Shown here one piece after another: positions 34,216-47,020 of a stretch of 64,000 nucleotides of DNA. A program made the position numbers and the translations under genes. Under the pieces are notes generated by a model that was not told the DNA's origin, ran no database searches, and worked only from the letters and a program-made list of their open reading frames with translations. Every line of letters starts with the position of its first letter. Within the stretch, counting starts at the first letter, position 1. Source of the DNA: Undaria pinnatifida (taxonomy: Eukaryota; Sar; Phaeophyceae; Laminariales; Alariaceae); NCBI GenBank assembly GCA_012845835.1, contig JABAKD010000010.1, positions 14,317,401 to 14,381,400 on the forward strand. Reading direction: 5' to 3'.

Positions 34216-35890
34216 TACACACCGCAAAAATAAAAAGTAAGGTGACCTGCCTGCCTGCGGAATGCGAAACGCAGTGAAAACGAAGGCGGAACAGAAGCAG
34301 TCTGGCGCAACCCATAAAATGACTGATTCTACGATAGCCCCCCCCCCCGCCCAAACCAGCGGTTTTCTTTAACGGACGCTTCATCATCACGGCTGCTCGG
34401 TACAAGGAAGGATACTGTTGAAGTCAAAGCATCCATATATTTTCTTGGGTGCAAAGGTGTATCGATCGATGACGTCGGGGTGTCGAGTGATGCCGTATTG
34501 GAGGGGATACGATCGGGAGCTGGTTTTGAAGCCGGCGATTTCGTGTAAAGTAAAGTTGGGGGGGCTATCGTAGAACGACTCAAATAAGGCTATTATTGTA
34601 TCGAGTACCCCGCTGCACCTGGATCGTGAGTATTCATGAATAATGCTTTTTTTTTACATTCAACTGCTCTTTCTGGACACCAATAGTTCAGTCAGGTATA
34701 CTGTAGAGCCCTTCGATTGGGTCAGATGGTTGATTGACTGACGGATGATTGACGTAAAAGCTTTGTGATGTATCTCGTGTAATATACTTTGTCGGGCGAA
34801 AGCGGTTTGGCTATTGATTGTTTTGGTGTTTCCATGATGGATTTATTGAATTATCATCAAGTAGCTACTGATTAGTGGCGGCTGGTTGCAGAATCGCCTA
34901 ATTGAATAACAACGCCTCGGCGATTGCATTATGAGCACAAACAATAGCACAATTTAATCAACTTGTACGTCGATAATGCGTGTGGATTGCTGGCACTGGT
35001 GAAACTAATGTTGATAACTTCCGAGTTGAAAGTAGCGACTTGGCCAACAAGCGGTCAGTATACTGGTTTGATCAGTATATGTTTGACTTGAGATTAGTCA
35101 ACAGCCACCAGTTTACTGGACTGCATCAGTATGTACATGGCGTGATTACCTTGAATACGCGGGCAGTATGTACATGGCGTGATTATCATGAATACAGGAG
35201 CTTTAGGCTTTGAGCAAGTGATATAAACCTTTCGGCCCTCTTGTCCGGCATTGCTCGCCGAGCTCAGGGACCAGGACCAAGACTTCCAGATGGCGGCGGG
35301 TTGAACATATTTGTGGAGGCACCGCCACGACCGCGCGGCCATCGGGGCCCTGAGGCGGAAGTTATCGGCCGTGGTGAAAACACTGCGCACTAAAAACTAC
35401 GGTCAATCCACTGAGGGGGCACATACGCGGTTAAGAAACGAAAACCGTCCGGGGAACAGCCAAAACAGAATATAAACCCTGAAAAAAGCGAACTACAATA
35501 GCTGTTTTGACGGAACGTATGGAAGCATACATCTGGAAGACGGGGTACACATTTCCAGACAAGCAGCGCAGCGGTAAAATCGTGCCTCTTCGGGTCATTG
35601 CTGACCAGAGGGACTATGACCCTTGGGGTAAATCCGAGATCCAGGGGTCACCTCCCGATGGACCCCAGATGGCGCTTTTGTTAGATAAACGCCAGAACCA
35701 TCATGTACTATTCATGGAAGTCAGCGCTAACTGCACAGTTCAGTGGTTATGGTGTCCGCATCTCTGAACAGTATCGCCCTACAAAGTCAGTTCTGCGATT
35801 GCTTCGGGTTTTGTGGTCAGATTTTCTACTACTGCCTCGTGTCCAACCCCGGCGTTTTCGTCTGTTGCCGCTCGTCACACGTGTAATTCC
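34216..35890. other. Mostly unassigned; one possible coding remnant
   Basis: At 35240-35395 the plus strand reads LAELRDQDQDFQMAAG, a stop, then RHDRAAIGALRRKLSAVVKT. It looks helical and charged like a broken coiled-coil exon, but no family is recognised. The rest shows nothing. Confidence 0.25.
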
Positions 35891-36680
35891 TTTGTTTTCC
35901 TCACGTCGACCCCCCCCCCCGGCTCAGAGCCTGGGAGGGAGCCGGGGGTGCCCATGACCACCTGGGCGCCCATACAGCGGCACATTATCTCGTTTCGTGT
36001 TATTTTGTTTTTCGTCCGGTCGACCACCCCCTCCCTCCCCTCCCCCGCACAAGTCCGGGGGTGGTCTGGGCAATCTGGCTGTTCATGCTGCGGTACAGGA
36101 CAGTATTTTTGTGTTTTGCCTTTCTCAACGATGCATTTTCGCCCCCCCCTCCCCCCCCCCCTCCCTCATGGCCAAATGACAAAGGCAATGAGCACCCCCC
36201 CCCCCCCCCCCCCTCCCCCCCCCCCCCCCTCGCTCGAGATGAACTTTATTTTCCGTCCTCCGAATCCATCTCCACCCCCCACCCTCTCCCTCGTTGGAGA
36301 TCTAGCGGTAGCGAGTGTTCTTCCGTTTTTTGAATGCATTGTTGCCCCCCCTCCCCTGGTTGGGATTGTATCGACAGCTTGTGTCTCACTGGGTTCAAGG
36401 ATACAGGTCCACCCCCCTCGCGGCTACGGCTGTATTTGATACCCTCGGTGTGCCTGCCGGTTTCGAGCCTCTCCCTCACGGGTGGGTACTGGTTCCTTTC
36501 CTTTTTCCCCTCTTTTTTTGCCGTTCCTTGACCCGAGGCTTCGTGGTCAAGGCTAAGCTTAGTGGAGGAGGGAGGAGGGGTGGCTTGGGGGGGTGTACTC
36601 GACATTCATGCATGGCCGTAGTCGCATGACCATAGACCCTGTCGCATCCCTACTATGACGGGACTTGGGGGGGGGGGCTA
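35890..36680. repeat. Long family P-related segment with poly(C) tracts
   Basis: CTTCCGTTTTTTGAATGC, GGTTCAAGGATAC and a TTTCGAGCC...GGGT...TTCC..GTTCCTT block recur in order near 59330-59860. The reverse-oriented CATGGCCGTAGTCGCATGAC and ACCATAGACCCT at 36610 match the family P core. At least five C runs of nine or more bases occur. Confidence 0.6.
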
Positions 36681-37276
36681 AGTTTGCGCACTACCGCGAA
36701 GCAAACGGGTTCACACGTCAGACGGATCAACGGCCCACGTATTATCTATGTCATCCAGGGCAAATATATCCCTGATCTGTATGATCTACATGGCCAACAG
36801 ATAGATCATGTTGCGACAAAGGTCACGATAGAGGGGGGGGGGGGGGTCACTTGTAGGATCTCATTTCTCAGAGTCTGAGAAAACAACCACTTACTACACC
36901 AGTGGCTACCTATCTTCTTCGAAACCATGTATTTTGTTTTTCGGTTTCGTGATATGATCATGGAATTGTTATGATTGTTGTTCTTGCCATTCGACAATAT
37001 AGCGCTGGTGCCTTTCCGATATATTTCTAGCACATCCTTATATAAAGCACTAGTATATCTCTTATTCCCCCCTACCAAACGTTTCCTCATTTCCTTTCCC
37101 CACACATATATTTTCATTTTTTTAGCTACTAATTCCTTTCCCCGCACATCTTTTCATTTTAGCTATTACCCGTATAGCCCGCCCTAATTCTCATCAACAT
37201 TCCCACCGCAGGCCATCGGCCGCAGTCTCCCGGCTTGTTCCTCGCGGCCTGGCGGTCCTTCAGGGCTCTAGCTTGT
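36681..37276. other. No gene; one GATC-array copy
   Basis: TTATCTATGTCATCCAGGGC and CTGATCTGTATGATC (36740-36815) belong with the array at 25.8 kb. A G run of about 14 lies at 36832. The rest is T-rich and unassigned. Confidence 0.35.
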
Positions 37277-37685
37277 ATATTATAAAAATGAAAATACACT
37301 CCAGCTGTGAGATCGAGGATTTTGTCGAAACTCATCTTTGCAAGCTATGCATGATACTCCGATCGCGCGTATTACGGGTTGTGTGTCCTCATTAAGGATA
37401 TAGGTCGGCGACTCCCCTTGCAACTACAGTGTAGCTATCAGGGTCAACAGGTAGTGATGTTAGGCAGTCTGTGCGCGGAAACTATAAAACCTGTTTCTGA
37501 GGGGGACAAAATCTGACAGCTGTGGAAGGAAATGCATCAGTTTATCACGTGAATCCTGTAAGTCGAATATCCGGTGAGGGGAGGGCGGAGTTTTGAAGGA
37601 CGTGGGGGCCTGATTTTGATCAAAAGGGGGGCGGGAGGGGGGGGCGGGGCGGCTTAATCTGTGCGTGGAAACTATAAATCCTATC
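37277..37685 (+). mobile_element. Family X element, near full copy
   Basis: Very similar to 26115-26545 and 49285-49700, including TGATCAAAAGGGGGGCGGGA and both TATA-like words. Preceded by TATATTATAAAAAT. Confidence 0.88.
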
Positions 37686-38827
37686 CTGTAAGACTTGTCT
37701 GTACATCTGTTTGCGCTGCGCGAAATCGCGACCTGAATGATCACAGCGAGATGATCTGAAAGAGACCATAGAATCATATAATTGCTTGTCTAGCTGGCGC
37801 CAGATAAAAAAACTTCGTTTTCTTTTTGGTGAGGAACCGGGCCATTCGCACGAGTGGTCCAGACTATTCGTAAGTGTTGCAGGGGGCGCCTCCATATTAT
37901 CGCCTCTATAATGTCGTGTAGCCTTGGTCTTGCCGAGAGGGAACCGTATTATGCGCACGATCTAGCTCACATATTTGCTGGGTTTGATCCACACACGCCA
38001 CGGACGAACTGAACAGCGCGCAATTCCGCGAGGCAAAGGCATCATCCCCATTTTCCTATACGCACATGCCTTCAAAGGCATGTGAAACCCTTTTATATCC
38101 AGCCGTAGTTTCTCACGCCTTTAGGCTCCCAGGGGAACCCCACAACGTTGATCTGTACTGCACAGATCCTTCTCAGATATAGATTATATATGATGTAGAT
38201 TATATATAGATGATGTATGGATGATTTAGGTCGCGTTTTTTTTCCGATGTGCGTGGAACCGTTTGGTTAGGGTTCCCTCCGTCGTCGCCCCGACCTTAGT
38301 ATGGGCCCGCCCCCAACAAGAACACGTTTGTAATTTTGAGCAAGAATTGAGACCTTGTGTGGTGCCATGAGTAACAATGATAGCTAGTAGATAGAAGGAG
38401 AAGATGTGGGGAAAGGAAATGGGGAAATGGTTGCATTTCACTGCTTAATGGAGGTATTATTCGACTTCGTAGATACCACTACTTTATGGAAGGGTATTCG
38501 ATTTACATCTGAACGGCATCTACGCTGTATTGGCGGAGGGCAAAGATAATAATAGCTATTGATTTGTTAATGTACGATACGGCAACGAGTAGACGCATGC
38601 AGCATGCTACGTTCGGTAAAAGGTGCACGATTTTGATTTTTGAGGCGCTTCCCTTGCGGAGCTCTGTACTAGTAATACTATTAACACTATAATAGTATAG
38701 ACCCCCCACACATGAAAAAAAAAACTATAGTGATACTTCAGAGTAAACTGAAAGTAAGTGCAACACCCGATGACCAGCTGTTATGGCCTACTAGGCAAGT
38801 ATGTCAGGAGACGGTGAGTCAAGGAAA
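37686..38827. other. No supported feature
   Basis: Unassigned AT-rich sequence with an ATTCGCACGAGTGG palindrome at 37835. No exon recognised. Confidence 0.35.
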
Positions 38828-38948
38828 AACATCCAGCGGTCAGTCAAGGGTCGAGGGTCCCTTTCTAAGGGACTTTTGTTTTTCAGAAACATCCAGCGGT
38901 CAGTCAAGAGTAGAGGGTCCCTTTTTTAAGGGCCCTTGGTTTTTCAGT
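38828..38948. repeat. Tandem repeat, two 60-bp units with internal hairpins
   Basis: ACATCCAGCGGTCAGTCAAG and GGGTCCCTTTCTAAGGGAC (hairpin), then TTTTTCAG, occur twice. The following TGGCTCGGGGTCAGTGGCGCG aligns with 53984 (TGGCTCGGTATCACTCGCGC). Confidence 0.75.
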
Positions 38949-39147
38949 GGCTCGGGGTCAGTGGCGCGAGTAATCCCTCTGTTCCTTCGCGGTGTTTTTA
39001 TTGGTTTTAGTGATCTTAGTGGTGTTTGCGATGTTTGGAATTGAAGAAACCAACCCGCAATGGAATGCTGTAATTTACGCTGCGACGAAAAGATCGCTTT
39101 AAAGTGTTTTACCCGTGAGGTGCATACTGACTGACTCGCACGAGTGT

Positions 39148-39560
39148 GATATTATGATAGTATGATAGTATGATAGTATGATAGTATGATAGTATGATAG
39201 TATGATAGTATGATAGTATGATAGTATGATAGTATGATAGTATGATATAGTATGATAGTATGATGGTATGATAGTGTATGATATAGTAGGATAGTATGAT
39301 ACAGTATGATATAGTATGAGGATATAGTACGATAGTATGATATAGTGTGATAGTTTATGATGGTATGATATTATGTGTGATATGATAGTATGATAGTATG
39401 AGTGATATGATAGTATGATAGTATGATAGTATGATGTATAGTATGATAGTAGTATGATAGTATGATATAGTATGATAGTATGATGGTATGATAGTATGAT
39501 ATAGTATGATAGTATAGATATTAATAGTATGATAGTATGATAGTATGATAGTATAATAGC
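39148..39560. repeat. (ATAGTATG)n octanucleotide-type array
   Basis: Near-perfect ATAGTATG for about 100 bp, then degenerate to about 39560 with ATATAGTATG variants. Confidence 0.95.
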
Positions 39561-39599
39561 TCAAGCGCGCTAGATTGAAATAGGGGGTACCCCCCCTAT

Positions 39600-42410
39600 C
39601 GTAGCCTTGGACCCCAGCGGTCAGTCAAGGGTGTCAAACCGATCATTCCGCACTAACCCCTAGTAGTTTGCCGTCAGACAAGGTAAATGATTGGAAAATT
39701 GCCGTCGGTCAAGGGGTCAAAAAGCGCCGTCGTCTCCTGACATCTTTGGGCCTAGGTGCAACAAAACAGTGTTCATGCGTATTATATGACGTGATATTTT
39801 CCGACGATTTTTCAAACGACTTTTTTAGCCCGTCGATTAAAAAATGAAAAAAGAGACCAAAAAAAAATCGGCTACCTAGAGCTATCGTAAAACGCGTCGG
39901 TATATAATTTATACTTCCCAAGTGCGTATGGTGTCAAAACCGTAATTTACGTTCTCGCTCAATTTGTGATGGCCTTGACGTGACTGTGACATCTACGGTC
40001 GCCTGGTTTTGCCCCAACCATGACGTGGTTTGGTTTCACGTCGAATCTGTAGACTACCCATCTACGTAGAGAACTCTCTATACAACAACAATGGGCTATC
40101 ATGAAACAAACAGTGCTTCTGACAGGATTTTGTGTAGAACTTAATTTGTTTTGTGACAACCATCTAAGATGGCAATTTTTTCTAGGCTATTGCATACCAG
40201 GTACCTGGTAGGGATTTATAGTGGAGCGCTTGCCGCTGAACACCAAGTTTTCTTCGTGTACTCTTCTTAGTAGAGTCCCCCCCAAAAGTGAACCTAACGC
40301 TTTGATGAATACGTGACTTAAGTTAGTTAGTTCTTGTTCGTGGGCCTACATTACACCTGATATGGAGGAAGCACATTTTGACAGTATTACCCGGAACGGT
40401 ATTACTTACTCGTCGGCCTATCTCGCTCAATGAGTGCCGTACAAAGGGGGCGCTATTTGCCGGCGGGAGATGGGAATTCCGATAAGTAAGGGTGTGTGTG
40501 CTGCTATTGGAAAAGGGCGTGCTGCGTAGGAACAAGTAGTCTAGACGACCGGTAAAAAATCGCAGGTATTCTTTGAGGGGAAGGATTGTTGAGAGGTTGT
40601 CTCTGGCTTCCTCTCTCCGCGCGTGTCGCGTGCACGCGGTTGCTTGGGCATTGTTTGGGTGTAAGTCTGTGCATGATGTGCTGGCAGTACTTTTTATATC
40701 TAATTGCCTCTGGCTCCCCCCCCCAGGATGCTTTCCGACCAAAAAAGAGACGAACGAGTGGGTTCTCTTGCCCAGGCAGCAGGCAGGGGGTAACAACGGA
40801 AAAAAAAAAAAACATTATACTCGTACAAGTATGTAAAAAATGTTCGGGAAACGGGAAGAGAAAGAAAACAGTGAACAACTGACTGTATAATACCCCAGGT
40901 ATATAAATTGTCTTTGACAGAACGCTGCGCTAAAACTAGAATCTGTTAACAGCGACAGCGTGTGAGGCAACATGACGCCAAATGTTGTGAATCGGTCGCC
41001 CGACCCGCCCGACCACCTACCCGCGGGGGGGAGGCGGGAGGGCCCAAACAAAAACGAAACGCCCTTTTCTCTGACATTCTCAGCCCGAGACATCGACGGA
41101 GTGGAGGAGCGCTTTAAAGACCCAGGAGAGGGAGGAGGGGGGGGGAGGAGGGGGGGGGTCGAGCACACGCACAACACGTCGTAGTGCCTTTTACTCAATA
41201 ACCTGCGATCCGCTCTGCCTTGAACTGTACCAGGTCGCAAGTACAAGGTATCAAACCAAGGAGCGGTGGAGGAGGAACATACTTCACACAACCAACGAAG
41301 CGCGGCGATTAATCTTCCTCACCTAAAGAAAGCGCCTTTGGAAAAGGCCTTCTATACAGTAACTACACAGAGACTCGTTTATGACGCGGGGCATGCCTTG
41401 CATAATGTTCCAGGTACTTGGTATATATACCCAGGTATGCCAGCAACACGACATAATAACCCTCGAAAATGCGTGGCAGAAGCTGGACGGGGAGGATAAG
41501 TTAAACCAGTTTAAGAACACTTTTATGTTGTGCTCTTCTTCTACGGGGTGTTGTTCTTGGACGTGCTGTATCTACATACATACAGCACCAGATATAGTAC
41601 TTACGAACAAAAACAAATGGTAAGGAATACCACGCACTACGACGTACATTTGCCTTTCTTTGTCGTTTTAGTCGTGTTTTGATGTTTTGTTTGCCTTCCG
41701 ACAATCTGCAGCGCCAATGACTGCATTGGAAACGCCCATCATATCACCCATAATAATAACTGGACCATGGTGTGAAAAATATAGGAGAACCACGACGCGT
41801 GCGAAATACCATTATTATATAACTGCAAGGGCTCCGCATGGGTGCCGGCATCATGCGTCGGGTAGGGCAGGGCAGCACTTCGAATTGTTCGATTCAATAC
41901 TTGGTAGAGTAAAAAAAGTCACCACACACAATCATAGTTTGCGCGTACAGTGTGTTAGGTAATGCCAAGAGTTCGATATGGACTAAAACAACCATAACAA
42001 TGTACTACTATTAATAGCTACCGTTTTTTTTTTTCAAGTGAATCCGATTCCGAGCTTCATTCATCAGATTTCGATCGGATAAATCCGAGCACACGCCGAC
42101 TGACCCTTTAGTCTGGCGACGAAACGTGTCGAGTGCGTTTCTTATTATGATGTTTCAACTCAATCAAGCATCCGGGGCCAGTAAGGTGACTGACGATGTC
42201 CGCTGCGTGTGACTAGAGAAGTTGCACATGGACCAATTGCATAATACAGCAGCAACAGCAGCAGTCAGTCCAGATCGAATCGATCGGTGCAACTTGGTTG
42301 CGTATCGTGTTATTCCAGCAGCAGTATTTCTGTAGTAATACACTTCAATTTTTTTCTGTTTCCCATCCCACTTATTGTGATGCTCGCCTTACTCTCGCCC
42401 TCCCAGCAGT
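39600..42410. other. No supported gene
   Basis: CAGCGGTCAGTCAAGGG and CGTCGGTCAAGGGGTC words near 39612 and 39700 echo the CGGTCAAGG element at 15.6 kb. Overlapping TACCAGGTACCTGGTA lies at 40195. The rest, including the frames around 40.3-41.3 kb, matches nothing I recognise. Confidence 0.35.
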
Positions 42411-42414
42411 AGAA

Positions 42415-42720
42415 CTTAGATCCGGGGTCATATAGCGGGCTCCCCTCCCCCCTCCCCACTACGGTACCTGCCCTATTTTTTATCGCGAGAAGAATTCAGC
42501 ATTTTCTTCCCTCGTCGATTTGCGTCGGTTTGTACCTACCCACGCTGCTAGGCGATTTCAGCTGTTAAGTTGATTCTTTCTTTCCCATATATTTCTTCAA
42601 ATAAATAAAGCCAACAAAGCTCACAACGGTGGTTATTTAACTCAAGGACCAACGCGAGTATTATTGGTAGTAGTAGTGTTCGAGTGTAACCCCACTAGAC
42701 CACCGGGTCGACCGGCTTCG
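42415..42720 (-). mobile_element. SINE, antisense
   Basis: On the plus strand GATCCGGGGTCATATAGCGG, a C-tract, TTTTTATCGCGAGAAGAATT and CCCTCGTCGATTTGCGTCGG match the SINEs at 52925 and 54555. A head with an A-box-like TGGTCTAGTGG may lie at 42695-42705 on the minus strand. Confidence 0.5.
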
Positions 42721-42749
42721 TTTCGTTCAGGCTTCCGAACGAACCGTGG

Positions 42750-43529
42750 TCATCTGTATTTTTTTCATTTGTGTTTGTACTTCACGATTCCTCCGCCGAT
42801 ACTCGGTGATTTTGCCCCCAGGCGCTGGATCTTTGTGTTGTATCCTGTCCGCCGCCGGTGCCGCTTTGCCCTCTGACGGCATCGCCGAGCTCTAGGATTG
42901 ATCGGTTTTTCTCCGTACTTTGCCAAGTAGGGCCCCGGTAGCCTTGCAGACTCGCAAGACCACCGAAATACCGGCCGTCCTTTCTTTCTTTTTTTTCGTG
43001 TTTTCTTCGCGTTTGGGTCACGGAAGCCTTTACCGCCCGGCAAGGCCGCTGGATTCTCGGCAATCATATTCCTGCCACGGTTGATCCCCTGGACCTGTGT
43101 TCAGGTTCCCGTGAACCTTCCAAATCACGGCGGTAGTTATGCTCTCCCCTTTTATGTGCCTTTTCGTTTCTTTTTTTTGGGTGTACACGTTGCGCTGCCC
43201 TTCTACGCTATATGACGCGTCACTCGGCCCCCTGTAGTCGTTATGTCCGCATGCTAACTCCGTCGCTCAGGGCTGCTGACGTTTTTTCTGTGTTGGACGA
43301 ATTAGGTCGATCCACTCGCGTACCTCTTGGGCTACCCTGACTTTCTGTTCGTGTTGGTTGAGTTACCTTGCTACGTTTGCCGGTATTGTTCCCAGCGCAA
43401 ACAGGCCTCCCAAGGCGCCACGTTGCTCGCTCGACCAAGTGGTCCTAGCAGCCCCTTAGTTTTAGCGAGCCTTACGGCAACCTAGCCGCGTTCTTTTTGC
43501 CTGACGTGCTATTTTCCATTTTCTTCGGG
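42750..43529 (-). other. Possible internal remnant of an LTR element
   Basis: GC-rich sequence between the SINE and the LTR-like repeat. Minus-strand frames here are basic (KKTRKKRKKG) but match no gag I can identify. No repeat of it occurs next to copy 1 at 28.5 kb. Confidence 0.25.
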
Positions 43530-44609
43530 TCTTGGCCACACGGCTATGTGTGTTGCCTCCTGGTCATGTGTACTTTCGAATTTGGGTGATGTTTCCTTGC
43601 GAGCTTTCGAGTAAACGACCCTGTACGGCGAACGACTCCCCGTTCGCCCCTCCGTGGGTCCCACATGGATCGCTCCGGTAATATGTTTTCTGTCTTTCCC
43701 GTTGTCTTCGCTTCGATTTTGACTTTATTTGCTATCTTCGCTTCGTCTTCAGGTTTCCTTTTTCGTTTCCAGTTTCGGTTGCAACTACATAGGTTGCCCC
43801 ATTTTGGCTTTTCCGTCTCCCTCTATCTTATTATGGCCTTTCTTTCAACGATCTGCTTTATTAGTGAATGGCCCTATCCTTGATGTTTAGGCCTCATTAC
43901 GAGGTGTGGGGGAATCTATCTAGCCTCATGTCTTTGTTTCGAATAGCCGCATCTTCGACCTCCTTTCCCGGTTTTTTTAAATGAACTTTGTCGTCACCCT
44001 TCGACCGTCTTGAGGTCTGCACATATACGACTATTCAGGGTGGGCTAATGTAATAGAGTTTCAGTATAGATGGCAATAGATTCGGTAAGATAGCCCGCGG
44101 AGTCATGGCCTATTGGCCACAAGAAGATTATCTTAAACGTAATATTCTCAGTGAAGAAGATATATAACCCGTAGAATCTAGCTAGCTTATACCACAAGAG
44201 CGTTCTCGGTAATAATAATGGAACGTTCCTCCTCTGGACAAGATAGATAGAAGTAAGCGCGTTAAGCGCTCATGAGAATATATGGAACGTTCCTCCTCTG
44301 GACAAGATAGATAGAAGTAATCGCGTTAAGCCCTCATGGGAATATAGAACATCTAGAAGAACGTTCCTTGTACGTTCCATAGGTAAAGGTCCAGAAGAGA
44401 ACACAGCAGCAATGCTGGGGTTAAGCGAACTCTGTGAGCCTCACTCCACCCCCATGCTCTCATTCCTCCTACTTTCCTGTCTCCTCGAGCTTCTCATAGC
44501 TCATCGCCAACAAAAAAAAATCTACAAAGAAGAACCGGTGCTGTCTCCAAGCGAAGCTGATACCCCTGCGTCCCTTCCCTCACACCTTCCGGGCACCACA
44601 CGACTCTTC
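43530..44609. mobile_element. ~1.08-kb LTR-like repeat, copy 2 (inverted relative to copy 1)
   Basis: Reverse complement of 28516-29597 over its whole length. Homology stops abruptly on both sides, which supports a mobile unit. The two copies could fold together across 14 kb. Confidence 0.6.
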
Positions 44610-44631
44610 CACACGGCTCTGTATCACTCAT

Positions 44632-44905
44632 TGCCCCGGTGGCGAATCAGGTTATATCCTCGAGCCTGGTATAGGTCAGCTTCGTGAGTTCAAATCCCCC
44701 CGAGTGCGTACTCGTCTAGTTTTTCGTCTTGTACACTAGTTGACTTGCGGAAAGCGCGAGAGCGTGAGTTAGCAACACCCGATGAAAAATCGACGACCAA
44801 TGGGTGCGGCACCCTATGCGCCAAAAACAATTAAGGCAATAATCGGGGGGGGGAAGGGAAGGACGACACCTGTGACCACGGCTTGTATGTCCGGAAGCAG
44901 GAAAG
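44632..44905 (+). mobile_element. tRNA-derived SINE, forward
   Basis: A box TGGCGAATCAGG (44640-44651), B box AGTTCAAATCC (44687-44697), body GCGCGAGAGCGTGAGTTAGC, and tail CCTGTGACCACGGCTTGT after a G-tract. It is the closest relative of the copy at 18195 and sits 23 bp from the LTR-like repeat. Confidence 0.78.
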
Positions 44906-45399
44906 TAGAAGTGTGCCAAAAAAAGAAGAAAACACTTGAAGAGATGATCAATCAGCAATCTCAGCAGCAGTAAGGAGCACGTCAAGTACGAAGCGACACA
45001 AATTTATTTGTCAGTTACGTACCAGCACACGACCGCTTGCACTTGATCGGCAAACGACCACAGCAACGGAGTCAGATACCACTGCAACAACAAAGCACGC
45101 CATCCTACTGTCTACTTACCACCACCTTCGAGTGGCGCAGCTTAACAACAGGAGGAACTTGTATAATACAACCCTCGAGGCCCCGGGGACGCAGCCACTC
45201 GCAATGCTGCTGTGTGGCTTTTCCTGGCGCAGTAATCGTAATCACTACTACCTCCTCCTCGTTTAGTCATGCGTGCGCCTGCCACGTCTGTATCCATGTA
45301 TGCATGTACGCGTACCTACCGAAATTCAATAAACAAAATGCACTACTATGATCCCAACCGCAGTACCATGGGGATTTTTTTACACCAATGCTATTACTT
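44906..45399. other. No supported feature
   Basis: Unassigned sequence; nothing recognised on either strand. Confidence 0.35.
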
Positions 45400-45645
45400 G
45401 TTTTGGCACAAAATACGACGCCAATTTGGAAATAATGTCTTGCCAAGTTTTATTTTATCAACCTTTCCATACATCAACATGCGAAAATAACTCAAGAGAG
45501 TACCGTTCAAAATACAAAATTTTGCGCGCTTCTCGCTTGGACGGCGGCCTTCGAACAAAGTGATTTGACCGAGAAATGCTACAGCACTGCCCACTGAGCT
45601 TTACTTAATCACTTGACTCAGTAGCTCAGTGGGTAGTGCTACTAC
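45400..45645. repeat. Family Z repeat with inverted tRNA-like D-arm words
   Basis: GACGCCAATTTGGAAATAAT, CTTCTCGCTTG, GAACAAAGTGATTTGACCGA match 47570-47925. TAGCTCAGTGGGTAGTGCTA (45622-45641) is mirrored at 45570-45590 (AGCACTGCCCACTGAGCT), giving a hairpin. The family X copy at 45646 abuts it. Confidence 0.5.
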
Positions 45646-46490
45646 ATATATTATAAAAAATGAAAATACAGTCCAGCTGTGAGATCGAGGATTTTGTCGA
45701 AACTCATCTTTGCAAGCTGTGTGTGATACTCCGATCGCGCGTATTACGGGTTGTGTGTTCTCATCAAGGATATAGGTCGGCGACTCCCCTTACAACTACA
45801 GTGTAGCTATCAGAGTCAACAGGGTGAAGTTAGTCAGTCTGTACGCGGAAACTATAAAACCCGTTTCTGAGGGAGACAAAATCTGACAGCTGTGGAGGGA
45901 AATGTATCCGTTTATCAAGTAAATCCTGTGAGTCGAATCACCGATGAGGGGAGGGCGGAGTTTTTAAGGACGTGGGGGCCTGGGTTTGATCAAAAGCGAG
46001 CGGGGTTGGAGGGGGGGGGGGAGGGGGGGGGGGGGGGGGACCTGGAGGGGGGGGGGAGGGGGGGGGGGGGGAGAACTGGAAGGGGGGGGCGGACGGGTGG
46101 GCAATTTGTGCGTGGAAGCTATAAATCCAAATGACAGCTGTGGAGGGAAATGTATCCGTTTATCAAGTGAATCCTGTAAGTCGAATAACCGGTGAGGGGA
46201 GGGCGGAGTTTTGAAGGACGTGGGGGCCTGGTTTTGATCAAAACGAGCGGGGTTGGAGGGGGTGGGAATGGGGGGGGGGGGGGGGGGACTGCGGCGGGGG
46301 GCGGACGGGCGGGAAATTTGTGCGTGGAAGCTATAAATTCTTTAAGGGGATAAATCTGACGGTTTTGGGAAAAAAAAAAAAAAAAAATGCACCAGTTTAT
46401 CGTAGGGGGGGGGGGGTTGGGGCGGGGGTGGGGCGGGTGGGGCAGCTCAATCTGTGCGTGGAAACTATACATTATTTTGAGGGGATAAAT
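45646..46490 (+). mobile_element. Family X element with internal tandem duplication and long G tracts
   Basis: A full 5' part is followed by three successive 3' parts. The GACAGCTGTGGAGGGAAATG to TATAAAT segment repeats from 46132, then a shortened copy from 46340. Each has its own G tract, up to about 20 Gs, and its own GTGCGTGGAARCTATAMAT word. Confidence 0.85.
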
Positions 46491-46654
46491 GTGACGGTTT
46501 TGGAAAGAATGCATCAGTTTATCGTGTATATCCTGGGGTAAGTCATCCAATCATTGAGTAGAGAGAGGGCGGCGTGTTCGAGGGGGTGGGGGTGGGATGG
46601 GGTGGGGGATTGGGGAGGTGAGGGGTTGGGGGATGGGGGGAAGGGAAGGGCTTT

Positions 46655-47020
46655 AGGTGGCATAGATGTAGGGGTTTGTTATACGTGTGGTGCTAGGTCT
46701 AGGCGGTGGTGCGGGTGGTGGGGAAGAAGGGGGCGTTCGGGGCGGGGGGGGGGGGGGAAGCAGCGGCATGGATGGCTCTAGAAAGATAATGAGGTGATAT
46801 CCAGTGCGTGAAGTGTTTATTAATCTGGCGGATTTCGATATTAGGTGGGGTGTTTAAGCAAGGGAGAGCGAGAAGGGGGGGGGGGGGGGGTGGGGGGGGG
46901 GTTTAGGAGGTTTAGGTCACAAATAATATTCAAATACACTCCGGCTGTGAGATCAAAGATATGTAGGGGCTTGTTATACGCGTGGTGCTAGGTCTAGGCG
47001 ATCGTGCGGGTGGTGGGATA
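46655..47020 (+). mobile_element. Family X second module and fragments
   Basis: GCATAGATGTAGGGGTTTG, TACGTGTGGTGCTAGGTCTA, GGCGGTGGTGCGGGTGGTGG, then TTCGATATTAGGTGGGGTGT. The same module follows the X copies at 49285 and 50632. A broken second copy starts at 46925. Confidence 0.75.
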
